A DNA stretch of 64,000 nt, taken from NCBI RefSeq assembly GCF_002844535.1, contig NZ_PJNH01000001.1, forward strand, positions 62,001-126,000, given 5' to 3'. Below are positions 27,169-35,216 of the stretch, piece by piece. Below the pieces are notes generated by a model that worked only from the letters and a program-made list of their open reading frames with translations, ran no database searches and was not told the origin of the DNA. Position numbers and translations under genes: made by a program. The first letter of the stretch is position 1. Every line of letters starts with the position of its first letter. The stretch comes from Halalkalibacillus sediminis. GTDB taxonomy: Bacteria; Bacillota; Bacilli; Bacillales; Alkalibacillaceae.

Positions 27169-27708
27169 TTAGGGTTGAATCAAAATGTCATAATTGTTTT
27201 TTGTCTTAGTTACTACGCATTTCTTTGGTGCTTTGATAAAGAATGCTAGTGTATACCAATCTTCAACTGAAATTGCGATATTGATCGCAGTAAATAGCAA
27301 AAGTAAAGGATACAGTGTCGGAAATACTGTTGCTGCAAAAAGCAAAGGCACCGTTAGAAACAAGCTTGGAGCAAGTACCATTAAGATTGATGTTCTTTTA
27401 GACAAGTTTGAACGTACTCTAATCTTTAACATTGGTAGATATTGATATTTAAAGCTCCACTTAAAGTAGAATTCACGATCTGTGAATAAAATAGGAATAG
27501 CATGCCCTAATTTATGCAACACAGGTATTAACAATAAACCTATCATAACATGATATATGCTAGGTTCAAAGATTGTAACACCTTTATATATAATTGAAAA
27601 AGGTACATAAAGTACACTGAATGATAAAATCCCTACAAGGACCGAAAGAATCGCTAGACGATTATGGCCTAACTCTCTTGAGATGTTGACGGTTTTCCAG
27701 CAAGTCAT
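27169..27708 (-). CDS. DUF3267 family membrane protein (YhaJ position)
   Basis: A 179-residue membrane protein with about four hydrophobic segments and the DUF3267 layout: LLIPVLHKLGHAIPIL (about residues 56-71), an internal FKYQYLPMLKIRVRSNLSKR loop and a C-terminal SVEDWYTLAFFIKAPK segment. Related proteins carry a zinc-protease-like HExxH; here it is HKLGH, with Lys in place of the catalytic Glu, so proteolysis is doubtful. The gene lies between prsA and hpr, where B. subtilis has yhaK-yhaJ-yhaI; the name is positional only. Confidence 0.65.
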   Translation of the reverse strand: MTCWKTVNISRELGHNRLAILSVLVGILSFSVLYVPFSIIYKGVTIFEPSIYHVMIGLLLIPVLHKLGHAIPILFTDREFYFKWSFKYQYLPMLKIRVRSNLSKRTSILMVLAPSLFLTVPLLFAATVFPTLYPLLLLFTAINIAISVEDWYTLAFFIKAPKKCVVTKTKNNYDILIQP

Positions 27709-27831
27709 CTCGGGACCCCCTTTTCTGCTTCGTTAAGAGTAGATGTATTACTACTTAATTGAGTTTACTCAAAGAATAATACGCCTAAAGCAGAAAAATT
27801 TCAACCCTTTTTATGAAAATTTTTTAGAACC

Positions 27832-28353
27832 TTAATATTCCTCTCGAATACTTGCTGTGGAGCGCTCGAGAATGTCTAAATAATCCTCTCCATAAAGTTC
27901 TTTTACGATTGATTCCATGTCTTGAAATTCTGGAAATCTTCCATAGATATTTTTCAAGGGTAAAGATGCTTTCAATAGAGTATTTTTTTCAGGATCATGA
28001 GCGTTCATTGTTTCCTCGAATAATGTAATTCCTTCATTAGTTAACTGTACATAAGTATTACGTTTATCATCCTCTTTTTTGGAAAATGTAAGCAAGCCGC
28101 GCTGCTCTAATTTTTTAGAAAAATTAAAAGCAGTAGAAACATGCATAATACCAAATTGTGAGATCTCCGAAATCTTTGCACCATGCAGATGATAAGCGAT
28201 CCAAAGGATATGGTGTTCGTTAATGTTCAAATCGAACGGCTTAACCCACCTTTGCCAATCTTTTTCAATCGTTTTCCATATCGCTTTTGTCAATTGAGTC
28301 ATTTTATGTGAATACAATAATGCTTCTTGTAAAGAATAAGAATCCTTGTTCAC
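27832..28353 (-). CDS. hpr: Transition-state regulator Hpr (ScoC), MarR family
   Basis: A 173-residue regulator. The start [20 protein letters not shown], the [24 protein letters not shown] helices (about residues 42-66), [18 protein letters not shown] recognition helix and [14 protein letters not shown] wing are very close to Hpr/ScoC. In B. subtilis it represses extracellular protease, oligopeptide permease and sporulation genes during the transition to stationary phase. GTG start with GAGGAG upstream. Somewhat shorter at the C-terminus than the ~203-residue B. subtilis protein. Confidence 0.92.
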   Translation of the reverse strand: MNKDSYSLQEALLYSHKMTQLTKAIWKTIEKDWQRWVKPFDLNINEHHILWIAYHLHGAKISEISQFGIMHVSTAFNFSKKLEQRGLLTFSKKEDDKRNTYVQLTNEGITLFEETMNAHDPEKNTLLKASLPLKNIYGRFPEFQDMESIVKELYGEDYLDILERSTASIREEY

Positions 28354-28440
28354 AAAATCTACTCCTCTTATCTTTTGAATTTCATGAATTGTGTTCTATT
28401 TTAACATAATTAATATTCATGAGGATTTAGAACCTGGGTA

Positions 28441-28471
28441 AAAAAACAAACGACAACTTTAGTTGCCGTTT
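28441..28471 (-). terminator. Rho-independent terminator (minus strand)
   Basis: Read on the minus strand: AAACGGCAACT-AA-AGTTGTCGTTT (one G-T pair) followed by GTTTTTTT. It ends the GbsR-like gene. Confidence 0.85.
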
Positions 28472-28481
28472 ACAGTCGCTA

Positions 28482-28970
28482 CTATTTGCTTTTTCTTTGG
28501 ATGCTGAGAAAGGCTGTTTCTAAGGATTCATGAAAGTGGATTGCTTCTTTGATCCTGTTCTCAGTAAAGTGGTGTGGTGTAGATTCTTTTTCCAATTCAT
28601 TTTTAATACTGGACAAGTTTTCCTTTTGGCGCTCAATTGCATTTAACCATCTATTTACGTAAGTTTTCATGAATTTGTGATATAAGTCTTTTTCAGCTTG
28701 ATACAAATCCTTTCGAACACCCTTAACCCATACACGTTCGACTAAATTGTAATCTAACAGTGTTCTGATCGCTGTACTCATAGAAGTTTTACTCTTTCCA
28801 AGCGTTTCTTTCATATCGTCCAGAGTCATGGGATCATCACTTAAGTAAAGAGTGACAAATAATTGAGACTCAGTAGCATTTAATGAAAACATTTCTAATG
28901 TCTTCGAGAATTCCGAAATAATTTGGTTATTGACTACTTCATTTTGTTGTTCGTCATTAATTGCACTCAT
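28482..28970 (-). CDS. GbsR/OpcR-type regulator divergent from opuA
   Basis: A 162-residue MarR-superfamily regulator. DDPMTLDDMKETLGKSKTSM, STAIRTLLDY and VKGVRKDLYQ (about residues 43-85) are the GbsR/OpcR DNA-binding pattern and closely follow the regulator at 24199-24753. It is transcribed away from the opuA operon across 284 bases that hold two palindromes, so it very probably represses opuA and perhaps itself, responding to choline or glycine betaine or to salt. Target and ligand are inference. Shorter at the C-terminus than the 24199 paralog. Confidence 0.85.
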   Translation of the reverse strand: MSAINDEQQNEVVNNQIISEFSKTLEMFSLNATESQLFVTLYLSDDPMTLDDMKETLGKSKTSMSTAIRTLLDYNLVERVWVKGVRKDLYQAEKDLYHKFMKTYVNRWLNAIERQKENLSSIKNELEKESTPHHFTENRIKEAIHFHESLETAFLSIQRKSK

Positions 28971-29099
28971 ACTTTGAGCCCCCTTGGTATTACTGTCTAT
29001 TTAGTACCTTACACGAAAATGTAAATAAGTGAAAATAGCAGATGTATGAGTATATTTGAGAAAAATGGAGGAAAAAGCACAAATTTACCCTTTAAGTTT

Positions 29100-29130
29100 G
29101 TACAGTTTGAACTGTACGTCCAAAATGTAC
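29100..29130. promoter_or_regulatory. Palindromic operator candidate upstream of opuA
   Basis: GTACAGTTTGAACTGTAC (29100-29117) is symmetrical at 16 of 18 positions. A third GTAC at 29127-29130 gives overlapping half-sites, with GTAC starting at 29100, 29114 and 29127. It lies about 20 bases upstream of the opuA -35 element and on the regulator side of the divergent region. Confidence 0.6.
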
Positions 29131-29151
29131 TTATCTTTACGTTTTTCTCTG

Positions 29152-29183
29152 TTGATATTTAGGGATAAAACTACTATAGTAGT
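29152..29183 (+). promoter_or_regulatory. opuA promoter with a perfect palindrome over its -10
   Basis: TTGATA at 29152-29157, 17 bases, then TATAGT at 29175-29180 fit a sigma-A promoter. The 14-bp ACTACTATAGTAGT (29170-29183) is a perfect palindrome that covers the -10, a natural repressor site. A regulator bound here would block RNA polymerase. Confidence 0.6.
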
Positions 29184-29254
29184 AAAAGTGATTGTTACAG
29201 GATATTTACAAAAATAGTTCAAATGTATTACTAAAGAAATGAGAGGTGAAGATA

Positions 29255-30454
29255 GTGTCTTTAATCAAAGTGAATCAATTGTCCAAAGTCTTTGGCAAAC
29301 GAGTCAAGGATGCGGTGCAATTGTTAGATGAGGGTTACTCTAAAGATGAAATTTTAGAGAAGACAGGTTGTACTGTCGGTGTAAACCGTGCTTCTTTCGA
29401 AGTGGAAGAAGGAGAAGTATTCGTTATTATGGGACTTTCAGGTAGTGGTAAATCGACATTGGTTCGTTTATTGAACCGCTTGATTGAACCGACTGAAGGT
29501 GACGTTGAACTTTCTGGTGAGAATTTAGCCAAAATGAATAAAGAAGACCTGCGTGTAATTCGTAGAGAAAAAATGAGCATGGTTTTCCAAAAGTTCGCGC
29601 TATTTCCTTTCCGTACTATTCTTCAAAATGCGGAGTTTGGATTAGAGATTCAAAAGATGGAAAAAGAAGAGCGTGAGAAAAAAGCCACTGACGCTTTAGA
29701 ATTGGTAGGTTTGGGTGGATATTTAAACCAATACCCAGCTCAACTATCTGGTGGTATGCAACAGCGTGTTGGGCTAGCACGTGCTTTAGCAAATGATCCT
29801 GAAATTCTTCTTATGGATGAGGCATTCTCGGCACTCGATCCATTAATTAGAAAAGATATGCAAGATGAATTATTGGACTTACAGGAAAGAATGAAGAAAA
29901 CTATTATTTTCATCACGCACGATTTAGATGAGGCTTTGCGTATCGGCGATCGTATTGCGTTGATGAAAGATGGACATATTGTTCAAATTGGAACACCTGA
30001 AGAAATTCTTGTTAATCCTGCTAACGATTACGTTGAGAAATTTGTTGAGGATGTAGATCGTTCCAAGGTACTTACAGCTGAGAACATTATGAAACGAGCT
30101 GAAACGGTTGATATAGATAAACATGGTCCTCGTGTAGCAATAGAAAGAATGCGTGAGCAAGGATTATCTAGTATGTATGTCGTTAATCGTTCGAGAGAAC
30201 TGAAAGGATATGTTACTGCTGACGATGTGGCCGAAGCACGTAATAAAGAGGCTACAAACTTACATGACATTATTCGTACCGATATGCCAACGGTGGAAAA
30301 AGATACTTCTGTACAAGACATCTTTGAAGTTATTCATAATGCACCGGTTCCAGTCGCAGTGGTTGAAGACGGCAAATTAAAAGGAATTATTGTCCGTGGT
30401 TCGGTTATCGGTGCCTTGGCAAATGGAAATGAGGTGAACACAGACGATGCTTGA
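29255..30454 (+). CDS. opuAA: Glycine betaine ABC transporter ATPase OpuAA
   Basis: A 399-residue ATPase: an N-terminal family extension, Walker [10 protein letters not shown] (about residues 60-68), signature [16 protein letters not shown], Walker [14 protein letters not shown], switch [14 protein letters not shown], then two CBS domains (about 275-390) ending in [12 protein letters not shown]. In the OpuA family the CBS pair senses ionic strength or c-di-AMP. It energises import of glycine betaine. The GTG at 29255 is preferred because it follows GAGAGGTG and gives the family N-terminus; an in-frame start at 29246 overlaps that site. Overlaps opuAB by 8 bases. Confidence 0.95.
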   Translation: MSLIKVNQLSKVFGKRVKDAVQLLDEGYSKDEILEKTGCTVGVNRASFEVEEGEVFVIMGLSGSGKSTLVRLLNRLIEPTEGDVELSGENLAKMNKEDLRVIRREKMSMVFQKFALFPFRTILQNAEFGLEIQKMEKEEREKKATDALELVGLGGYLNQYPAQLSGGMQQRVGLARALANDPEILLMDEAFSALDPLIRKDMQDELLDLQERMKKTIIFITHDLDEALRIGDRIALMKDGHIVQIGTPEEILVNPANDYVEKFVEDVDRSKVLTAENIMKRAETVDIDKHGPRVAIERMREQGLSSMYVVNRSRELKGYVTADDVAEARNKEATNLHDIIRTDMPTVEKDTSVQDIFEVIHNAPVPVAVVEDGKLKGIIVRGSVIGALANGNEVNTDDA

Positions 30455-31289
30455 TTTTATTCCTGAAATTCCAATGGCAAGATGGGTTGAAAACTCTGTT
30501 GATTGGATCCAAGATACATTCAGCTGGTTGTTTGACCCTTTAAAAAACGAATTTGGTGATTTTATAGACTGGACAGCAGAGAGAATGGCTGAAATACCGC
30601 CTGTGATCTTTATTGTACTACTTGCTCTGTTGGCTTTCTTCATAACAGGTAAAAAGTTTGGGTTAGCTGCTTTTACTGTTATAGGTTTGATCTTTATTCA
30701 AAACCAAGGTCTTTGGGAGCAATTGATGTTGACCCTTACCTTAGTTATATATGCAAGTTTAATATCGGTAATAGTTGGTATTCCTGTGGGTATACTAATG
30801 TCTAAGAGCAAATGGGCTCAAAATATTATTACACCGATCCTCGACTTTATGCAGACTATGCCAGCATTCGTTTATTTAATTCCGGCAGTTGCATTTTTCA
30901 GTATCGGTATGGTACCTGGTGTGTTCGCATCATTCATTTTCGCAACACCGCCAGTCGTTCGTTTCACGAACTTAGGTATTCGCCAAGTTTCTGCTGATTT
31001 AGTGGAGGCTTCTGAAGCGTTTGGTTCCACTGGAAGTCAGAAATTATTTAAAGTAGAACTGCCTATGGCAAAGCAAACAATCATGGCTGGTGTAAACCAA
31101 ACGGTAATGTTGTCACTATCAATGGTTGTTATTGCATCCATGATCGGTGCGCCTGGTTTAGGTCGTGAAGTATTATCAGCTCTACAACGTTCAAACGCAG
31201 GTACTGGGTTTGTTGCCGGGCTAGGTATTGTTATTTTGGCGATCATCATCGATCGTCTGACGCAAAATCTTTACAAGGATAAGAAATAA
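30447..31289 (+). CDS. opuAB: Glycine betaine ABC transporter permease OpuAB
   Basis: A 280-residue inner-membrane subunit. An amphipathic N-terminal region (about 1-40, with [17 protein letters not shown]) precedes about seven transmembrane helices. The cytoplasmic ATPase-contact loop [20 protein letters not shown] (the EAA motif of ProW/OpuAB permeases) is at about residues 189-208. It forms the pore with OpuAA dimers. Start overlaps the opuAA end, so the two are translationally coupled. Confidence 0.95.
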   Translation: MLDFIPEIPMARWVENSVDWIQDTFSWLFDPLKNEFGDFIDWTAERMAEIPPVIFIVLLALLAFFITGKKFGLAAFTVIGLIFIQNQGLWEQLMLTLTLVIYASLISVIVGIPVGILMSKSKWAQNIITPILDFMQTMPAFVYLIPAVAFFSIGMVPGVFASFIFATPPVVRFTNLGIRQVSADLVEASEAFGSTGSQKLFKVELPMAKQTIMAGVNQTVMLSLSMVVIASMIGAPGLGREVLSALQRSNAGTGFVAGLGIVILAIIIDRLTQNLYKDKK

Positions 31290-31355
31290 CTTAGTGAGTT
31301 ACTTCCTAATAATGGAAGCTCAAATAAAAAATTTAGAATAAGGGGAGATTATTTT

Positions 31356-32297
31356 ATGTTGAATTCAACATGGAAAAAGTTAACACTAGCTGCAATGCTA
31401 ATGTTTGTATTAGTTGTAGCTGCAGCATGTGGCTCTGACGATGGCGGAGATTCAGATTCAGAAGGCGATTCTGAAGAGAACGGTGAAGAAACTTCTGGAG
31501 ATGACAGCTCAAACGTTGGAGACGGTCAAGAGATCGAATTAGTATACGTTGAGTGGGATACAGAAGTAGCTTCTACTAACGTAGTAGGTAAAGTACTTGA
31601 GGATTTAGGTTATGAAGTAGAACTAACTCCACTTGATAATGCAATTATGTGGGAAACAGTTGCTAGTGGCGAAGCTGATGGTATGGTAGCTGCATGGTTA
31701 CCTGGAACACACGGTGATCTTTATGAAGATCATAAGGACAGCCTAGTAGATCTAGGTGCAAACTTGGAAGGCGCTAAAATTGGTCTTGTTGTTCCAGAAT
31801 ACATGGAAGCAAGCTCTATCGCAGATCTTACTGATGAAGCTGATCAAACAATTACTGGTATCGAAGCAGGTGCTGGTGTTGTAGCTGCAGCTGAATCTGC
31901 ACTTGAAGATTACGATAACCTATCTGACTGGTCTGTTGAGCCTTCTTCTAGTGGTGCTATGGCAACTGCACTAGGCGAAGCGATTGACAATGAAGAAAAT
32001 ATCATTGTAACTGGTTGGTCTCCTCACTGGAAGTTCGCTGAATATGACCTTAAGTATCTAGAAGATCCTGAAGGTTCATTTGGTGGTGAAGAGAATATCG
32101 CAACAATGGTGCGTGAAGGACTTGAAGAAGATATGCCAAACGCATATAAAGTTCTAGATAACTTTGCTTGGGAAACTGCTGACATTGAATCTGTTATGTC
32201 TGCGATTCAAGGCGGCACAGATCCAGAAGAAGCAGCAGCTAACTGGGTTGAAGAAAACGAAGATAAAGTATCTTCATGGACTGAAGGCGTAGAATAA
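31356..32297 (+). CDS. opuAC: Glycine betaine-binding lipoprotein OpuAC, ProX-like lobe order
   Basis: A 313-residue lipoprotein: signal with lipobox VAAAC (Cys about residue 25), acidic linker to about 50, then lobe segment A (about 55-155: VEWDTEVAST, AAWLPGTH, LVVPEYM) followed by segment B (about 165-313: TITGIEAGAG, VTGWSPHWKF, WVEENEDKVSSW). The Trp residues in VEWD, AAWLP, TGWSPHW match the betaine aromatic cage. B. subtilis OpuAC has the opposite order (B then A), as does the next gene. Very acidic surface. RBS AAGGGGAG. Confidence 0.92.
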   Translation: MLNSTWKKLTLAAMLMFVLVVAAACGSDDGGDSDSEGDSEENGEETSGDDSSNVGDGQEIELVYVEWDTEVASTNVVGKVLEDLGYEVELTPLDNAIMWETVASGEADGMVAAWLPGTHGDLYEDHKDSLVDLGANLEGAKIGLVVPEYMEASSIADLTDEADQTITGIEAGAGVVAAAESALEDYDNLSDWSVEPSSSGAMATALGEAIDNEENIIVTGWSPHWKFAEYDLKYLEDPEGSFGGEENIATMVREGLEEDMPNAYKVLDNFAWETADIESVMSAIQGGTDPEEAAANWVEENEDKVSSWTEGVE

Positions 32298-32349
32298 TTT
32301 ATTTTTAGAAATTATTAACAGAGAGAGAAAGAGGAGTGTAATATTTTTT

Positions 32350-33288
32350 ATGTTCCATTTTGGTGAAAAATTTGGAAAGGCTATGCTTATGCTTAGCCTT
32401 TTTCTTTTATTATTTGTTGCTGCATGCGGTAATAGCGATGAAAGTGATGAAGAAGGAAACGAAAACGAAGAGAGCTCATCGAACTATGGTGAAGAGCTTG
32501 AACATACCATCACTGGAATTGAACCTGGTGCCGGAATAACTGTAACTACTGAGAAAGCAATTGAAGAATATGATAGTTTAAATGGCTGGACATTAGAGCA
32601 GTCTTCCACAGCAGCGATGGTAAAAACTTTAGAAGAAGCGATTAATAATGAAGAACCCATTATTGTTACTGGTTGGAACCCACACTGGAAGTTTGCAAAG
32701 TTTGATAATTTGAAGTATCTAGATGACCCAGAGAATGTTTACGGCGCTGAGGAAGATATTCGTACTTTAGCTCGTACTGGTTTAGAAGATGATAAACCAA
32801 ATGCATTCAAATTATTGGACCAATTCGAGTGGTCTGTAGAAGACATGGAATCGATCATGTATGAATCACAGGACACGGGAGAAGACATCGATGTAATAGC
32901 TAAACAATGGGTTGAAGATAATGAAGATAAGGTTTCGGATTGGACAGATGGAGTAGAGGACGTTGATGGTGTTGAAATTGAACTAGTCTCGACTCCGTGG
33001 GATTCTGAACGTGCTTCTTCAAGTGTATTGGCTGAAGTTATGACCCAAAAAGGTTTTAATGTAACAGTCACTCCGGTTGACGTAGCAGTAGTATTCGAAT
33101 CGGTTTCAGGTGGAGATGCTGATGCTACTGCTGCAGCATGGCTACCACTTACTCACGCTGACTTTTATGAAGATGTTAAAGATGACGTCGTTGATTTAGG
33201 TGCAAACCTAACCGGTGCGAAGATCGGTCTAGTTGTTCCTGAATATATGGATATTGACTCGATTGAAGATTTAAAAGCAGCAGAATAA
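32350..33288 (+). CDS. Second glycine betaine-binding lipoprotein, permuted lobe order (B. subtilis OpuAC-like)
   Basis: A 312-residue lipoprotein: lipobox VAAC (Cys about residue 26), acidic linker, then segment B first (about 51-200: TITGIEPGAG, VTGWNPHWKF, WVEDNEDKVSDWTDGVE) and segment A second (about 210-312: STPWDSERAS, AAWLPLTH, DLGANLTGAKIGLVVPEYMD). This is a circular permutation of the preceding OpuAC and equals the B. subtilis OpuAC order. The cage Trps are kept. It shares the operon (52-base gap, no terminator) and could deliver betaine or a related solute to the same OpuAA/AB transporter. Weaker ribosome binding site (GAGGAG, 14 bases away), so expression may be lower. Confidence 0.9.
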   Translation: MFHFGEKFGKAMLMLSLFLLLFVAACGNSDESDEEGNENEESSSNYGEELEHTITGIEPGAGITVTTEKAIEEYDSLNGWTLEQSSTAAMVKTLEEAINNEEPIIVTGWNPHWKFAKFDNLKYLDDPENVYGAEEDIRTLARTGLEDDKPNAFKLLDQFEWSVEDMESIMYESQDTGEDIDVIAKQWVEDNEDKVSDWTDGVEDVDGVEIELVSTPWDSERASSSVLAEVMTQKGFNVTVTPVDVAVVFESVSGGDADATAAAWLPLTHADFYEDVKDDVVDLGANLTGAKIGLVVPEYMDIDSIEDLKAAE

Positions 33289-33296
33289 TGATAAGA

Positions 33297-33329
33297 AATC
33301 ACATGGCGAGATAGCCGTGTGATTTTTTT
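33297..33329 (+). terminator. Rho-independent terminator of the opuA operon
   Basis: AATCACA-T-GGC-GAGATA-GCC-G-TGTGATT followed by seven T, right after the second binding-protein gene. Confidence 0.9.
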
Positions 33330-33381
33330 GTTTTTGCTCTGTTAGCTTAGTGTTTAAATAAATTAAATAAGTGTGATGACG

Positions 33382-33419
33382 AAAAAAACACGCTACCATT
33401 GAATTGGCAACGTGTTTTA
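33382..33419 (-). terminator. Rho-independent terminator (minus strand) of yhaH
   Basis: Minus strand: AAAACACG, then TTGCCAATTCAATGGTAG forming an inner helix, then CGTGTTTTTTTC. It lies just after the yhaH stop. Confidence 0.85.
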
Positions 33420-33424
33420 GTTGA

Positions 33425-33802
33425 TTAAACTTCCTGTTGTTCGTTCTTTTCTTTCATTTTATCCTCAAGATCTTTAAGGCTTTCTTCAATTTGTCTTAAG
33501 TGTTCTTGTAAATTCTCTTGGTGTGGCTCAATTGTTTCTTTCCAACTTTCAATTGACGTTTTAATATCTTGGGATAGATCTTTTAATAATGCAGCACCTT
33601 CTTTAGATGTCTGTGTCAGTTGGTTTTTAAGATCTAATCCGTTTTCTTGGAGTTCTTGCATGATATCTCTTAAGCGCTCACTCTGGTCTTTCACCTTCGT
33701 GCGCAATTCTGCTCCGGAACTAGGTGTTGTTAATAATGAAACGGACGCACTGACTACACCACCGACTAGTGCTCCTAGTAATAAGGATTTTCCACTTGGC
33801 AT
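33425..33802 (-). CDS. yhaH: YtxH-domain membrane protein YhaH
   Basis: A 125-residue protein with one N-terminal helix (SLLLGALVGGVVSASVSLL) followed at once by the YtxH-type TTPSSGAELR segment and a long charged coiled coil (about residues 35-120). YtxH proteins are general-stress proteins of unknown mechanism; in B. subtilis YhaH is next to hit/trpP. The ATG at 33802 is chosen because AAAGGGG lies 9 bases before it; an in-frame ATG 8 codons upstream contains that site. Confidence 0.85.
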   Translation of the reverse strand: MPSGKSLLLGALVGGVVSASVSLLTTPSSGAELRTKVKDQSERLRDIMQELQENGLDLKNQLTQTSKEGAALLKDLSQDIKTSIESWKETIEPHQENLQEHLRQIEESLKDLEDKMKEKNEQQEV

Positions 33803-33900
33803 CAAAATTAACCCCTTTCTATTCATAGTACTATTATAACCCTTTTTCCCTATAATGTTTAGGGATAATCACATGTTTGGTTAATATTCATTCATAATAA

Positions 33901-34323
33901 TTAATTAATTTTACTAGAGATTCTACTTGCTATTTCTTGAAGCTTCTCAGGAGTGTATTCATTTTCGTGAGTTGTCCAATTCGATTTGAATCCATCATTC
34001 TCATCATAACGAGGTAGTAGATGGAGGTGCAAATGGAATACGCTTTGATCGGCAAAAGAGCCATTATTATTCAGTATATTCATACCTTGTGGTTGATAGG
34101 CTTCTTTAATTGCATTAGCTATCTTAGGGATTGCCGAAAATAAATTCGAAGCTGTTTCTTCATCTGTTTCAAATACATCTTTACAATGCTTTTTCGGGAT
34201 AACTAAAGTATGCCCTTCAGTTACTTGACTTATATCTAAAAAGGCATAGACATGTTCATCTTCATAAACTTTTGCTGAAGGGATCTCTCCGTCTAAAATT
34301 TTACAAAAGACACAATCTGACAT
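33901..34323 (-). CDS. hit: HIT family nucleotide-binding protein Hit
   Basis: A 140-residue histidine-triad protein: DCVFCKILDGEIPS with a CxxC zinc-type pair at the start (about residues 3-6), VYAFLDI, EGHTLVIPKKH, and the triad HLHLHLLPRY (about 98-107). HIT enzymes hydrolyse nucleoside phosphoramidates or dinucleoside polyphosphates; the exact substrate is unknown. The ATG at 34323 lies 6 bases after GAGGAGG, which excludes in-frame ATGs inside the site. Divergent from ecsA, as in B. subtilis. Confidence 0.92.
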   Translation of the reverse strand: MSDCVFCKILDGEIPSAKVYEDEHVYAFLDISQVTEGHTLVIPKKHCKDVFETDEETASNLFSAIPKIANAIKEAYQPQGMNILNNNGSFADQSVFHLHLHLLPRYDENDGFKSNWTTHENEYTPEKLQEIASRISSKIN

Positions 34324-34466
34324 TTTCATCCTCCTCAATAAGCTCGGTTACTTAACATTTTAACGTATCCTTTTGTCGAATAACAGAATAAAAAGGCTAA
34401 ACTATATTTTCTTCTAGAATTTTTGATATGATTAATGGAGAAATGTAGATAGAAGAGAGGGTTAAG

Positions 34467-35216
34467 ATGAGCCAGTTACTAGAGATTAATCAATTAGTGG
34501 GTGGATACACGCAGCAAGATGTATTACACGGGATATCTTTTGAAGTGAAAAAAGGTGAGGTTGTTGGGCTTATTGGATTGAATGGGGCAGGGAAAAGTAC
34601 AACCATCAAGCATATTATTGGGCTGATGAATGCAAAGAAAGGTTCCATTACAATAAACGGGTCTTCAATCAATGAGGATTTAGAAAATTATCGCACAGAG
34701 TTCGCTTATATCCCTGAAATGCCTATGTTATATGAAGAGTTGACACTAGATGAACACCTTCATTTAACGGCAATGGCGTATGGTATTGATGAAAAGACAT
34801 ATAAAGATCGAGTGGGTTACTTATTAAAAGAGTTTCGATTAGACCAGAAACTTAACTGGTTCCCCGTACATTTTTCTAAAGGTATGCGTCAGAAGGTGAT
34901 GATCATGTGTGCATTTCTTGTACGTCCTTCCTTATATATAGTGGACGAGCCATTCGTAGGTTTGGATCCTATAGGAATTCAATCTTATTTGGATACGATG
35001 AATGAAATGAAAGAACAAGGTGCAGGGGTGTTGATGTCGACCCATATTTTAGCGACAGCTGAAAAATACTGTGACCGGCTCGTCATTTTGCATCAAGGGA
35101 AAATTCGCGCAAAAGGTACACTTGAAGAATTGAGATCAGAATTCTCAATGCCAAAAGCTAGCCTTGATGACATTTATATTTCGTTGACAAAGGACGATGA
35201 ATCAAATGGATACTAA
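34467..35216 (+). CDS. ecsA: ABC transporter ATPase EcsA
   Basis: A 249-residue ATPase: Walker A GLNGAGKST (about residues 37-45), Q-loop YIPEMP, signature FSKGMRQKVMIM, Walker B LYIVDEPFVGLDP, switch MSTHIL. EcsA works with EcsB; in Bacillus the pair affects protein secretion, protease production, sporulation and competence, and in related bacteria peptide pheromone or toxin export and regulated intramembrane proteolysis. RBS AGAGAGGG. It overlaps the ecsB start by 11 bases. Confidence 0.93.
   Translation: MSQLLEINQLVGGYTQQDVLHGISFEVKKGEVVGLIGLNGAGKSTTIKHIIGLMNAKKGSITINGSSINEDLENYRTEFAYIPEMPMLYEELTLDEHLHLTAMAYGIDEKTYKDRVGYLLKEFRLDQKLNWFPVHFSKGMRQKVMIMCAFLVRPSLYIVDEPFVGLDPIGIQSYLDTMNEMKEQGAGVLMSTHILATAEKYCDRLVILHQGKIRAKGTLEELRSEFSMPKASLDDIYISLTKDDESNGY

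Noticed and set aside
27161-27179. TTCAACC/GGGTTGAA hairpin between the DUF3267 gene and the small membrane gene.
   Set aside because: Short, no T run, and lies between two genes that seem to be co-transcribed; not convincing as a regulatory element.
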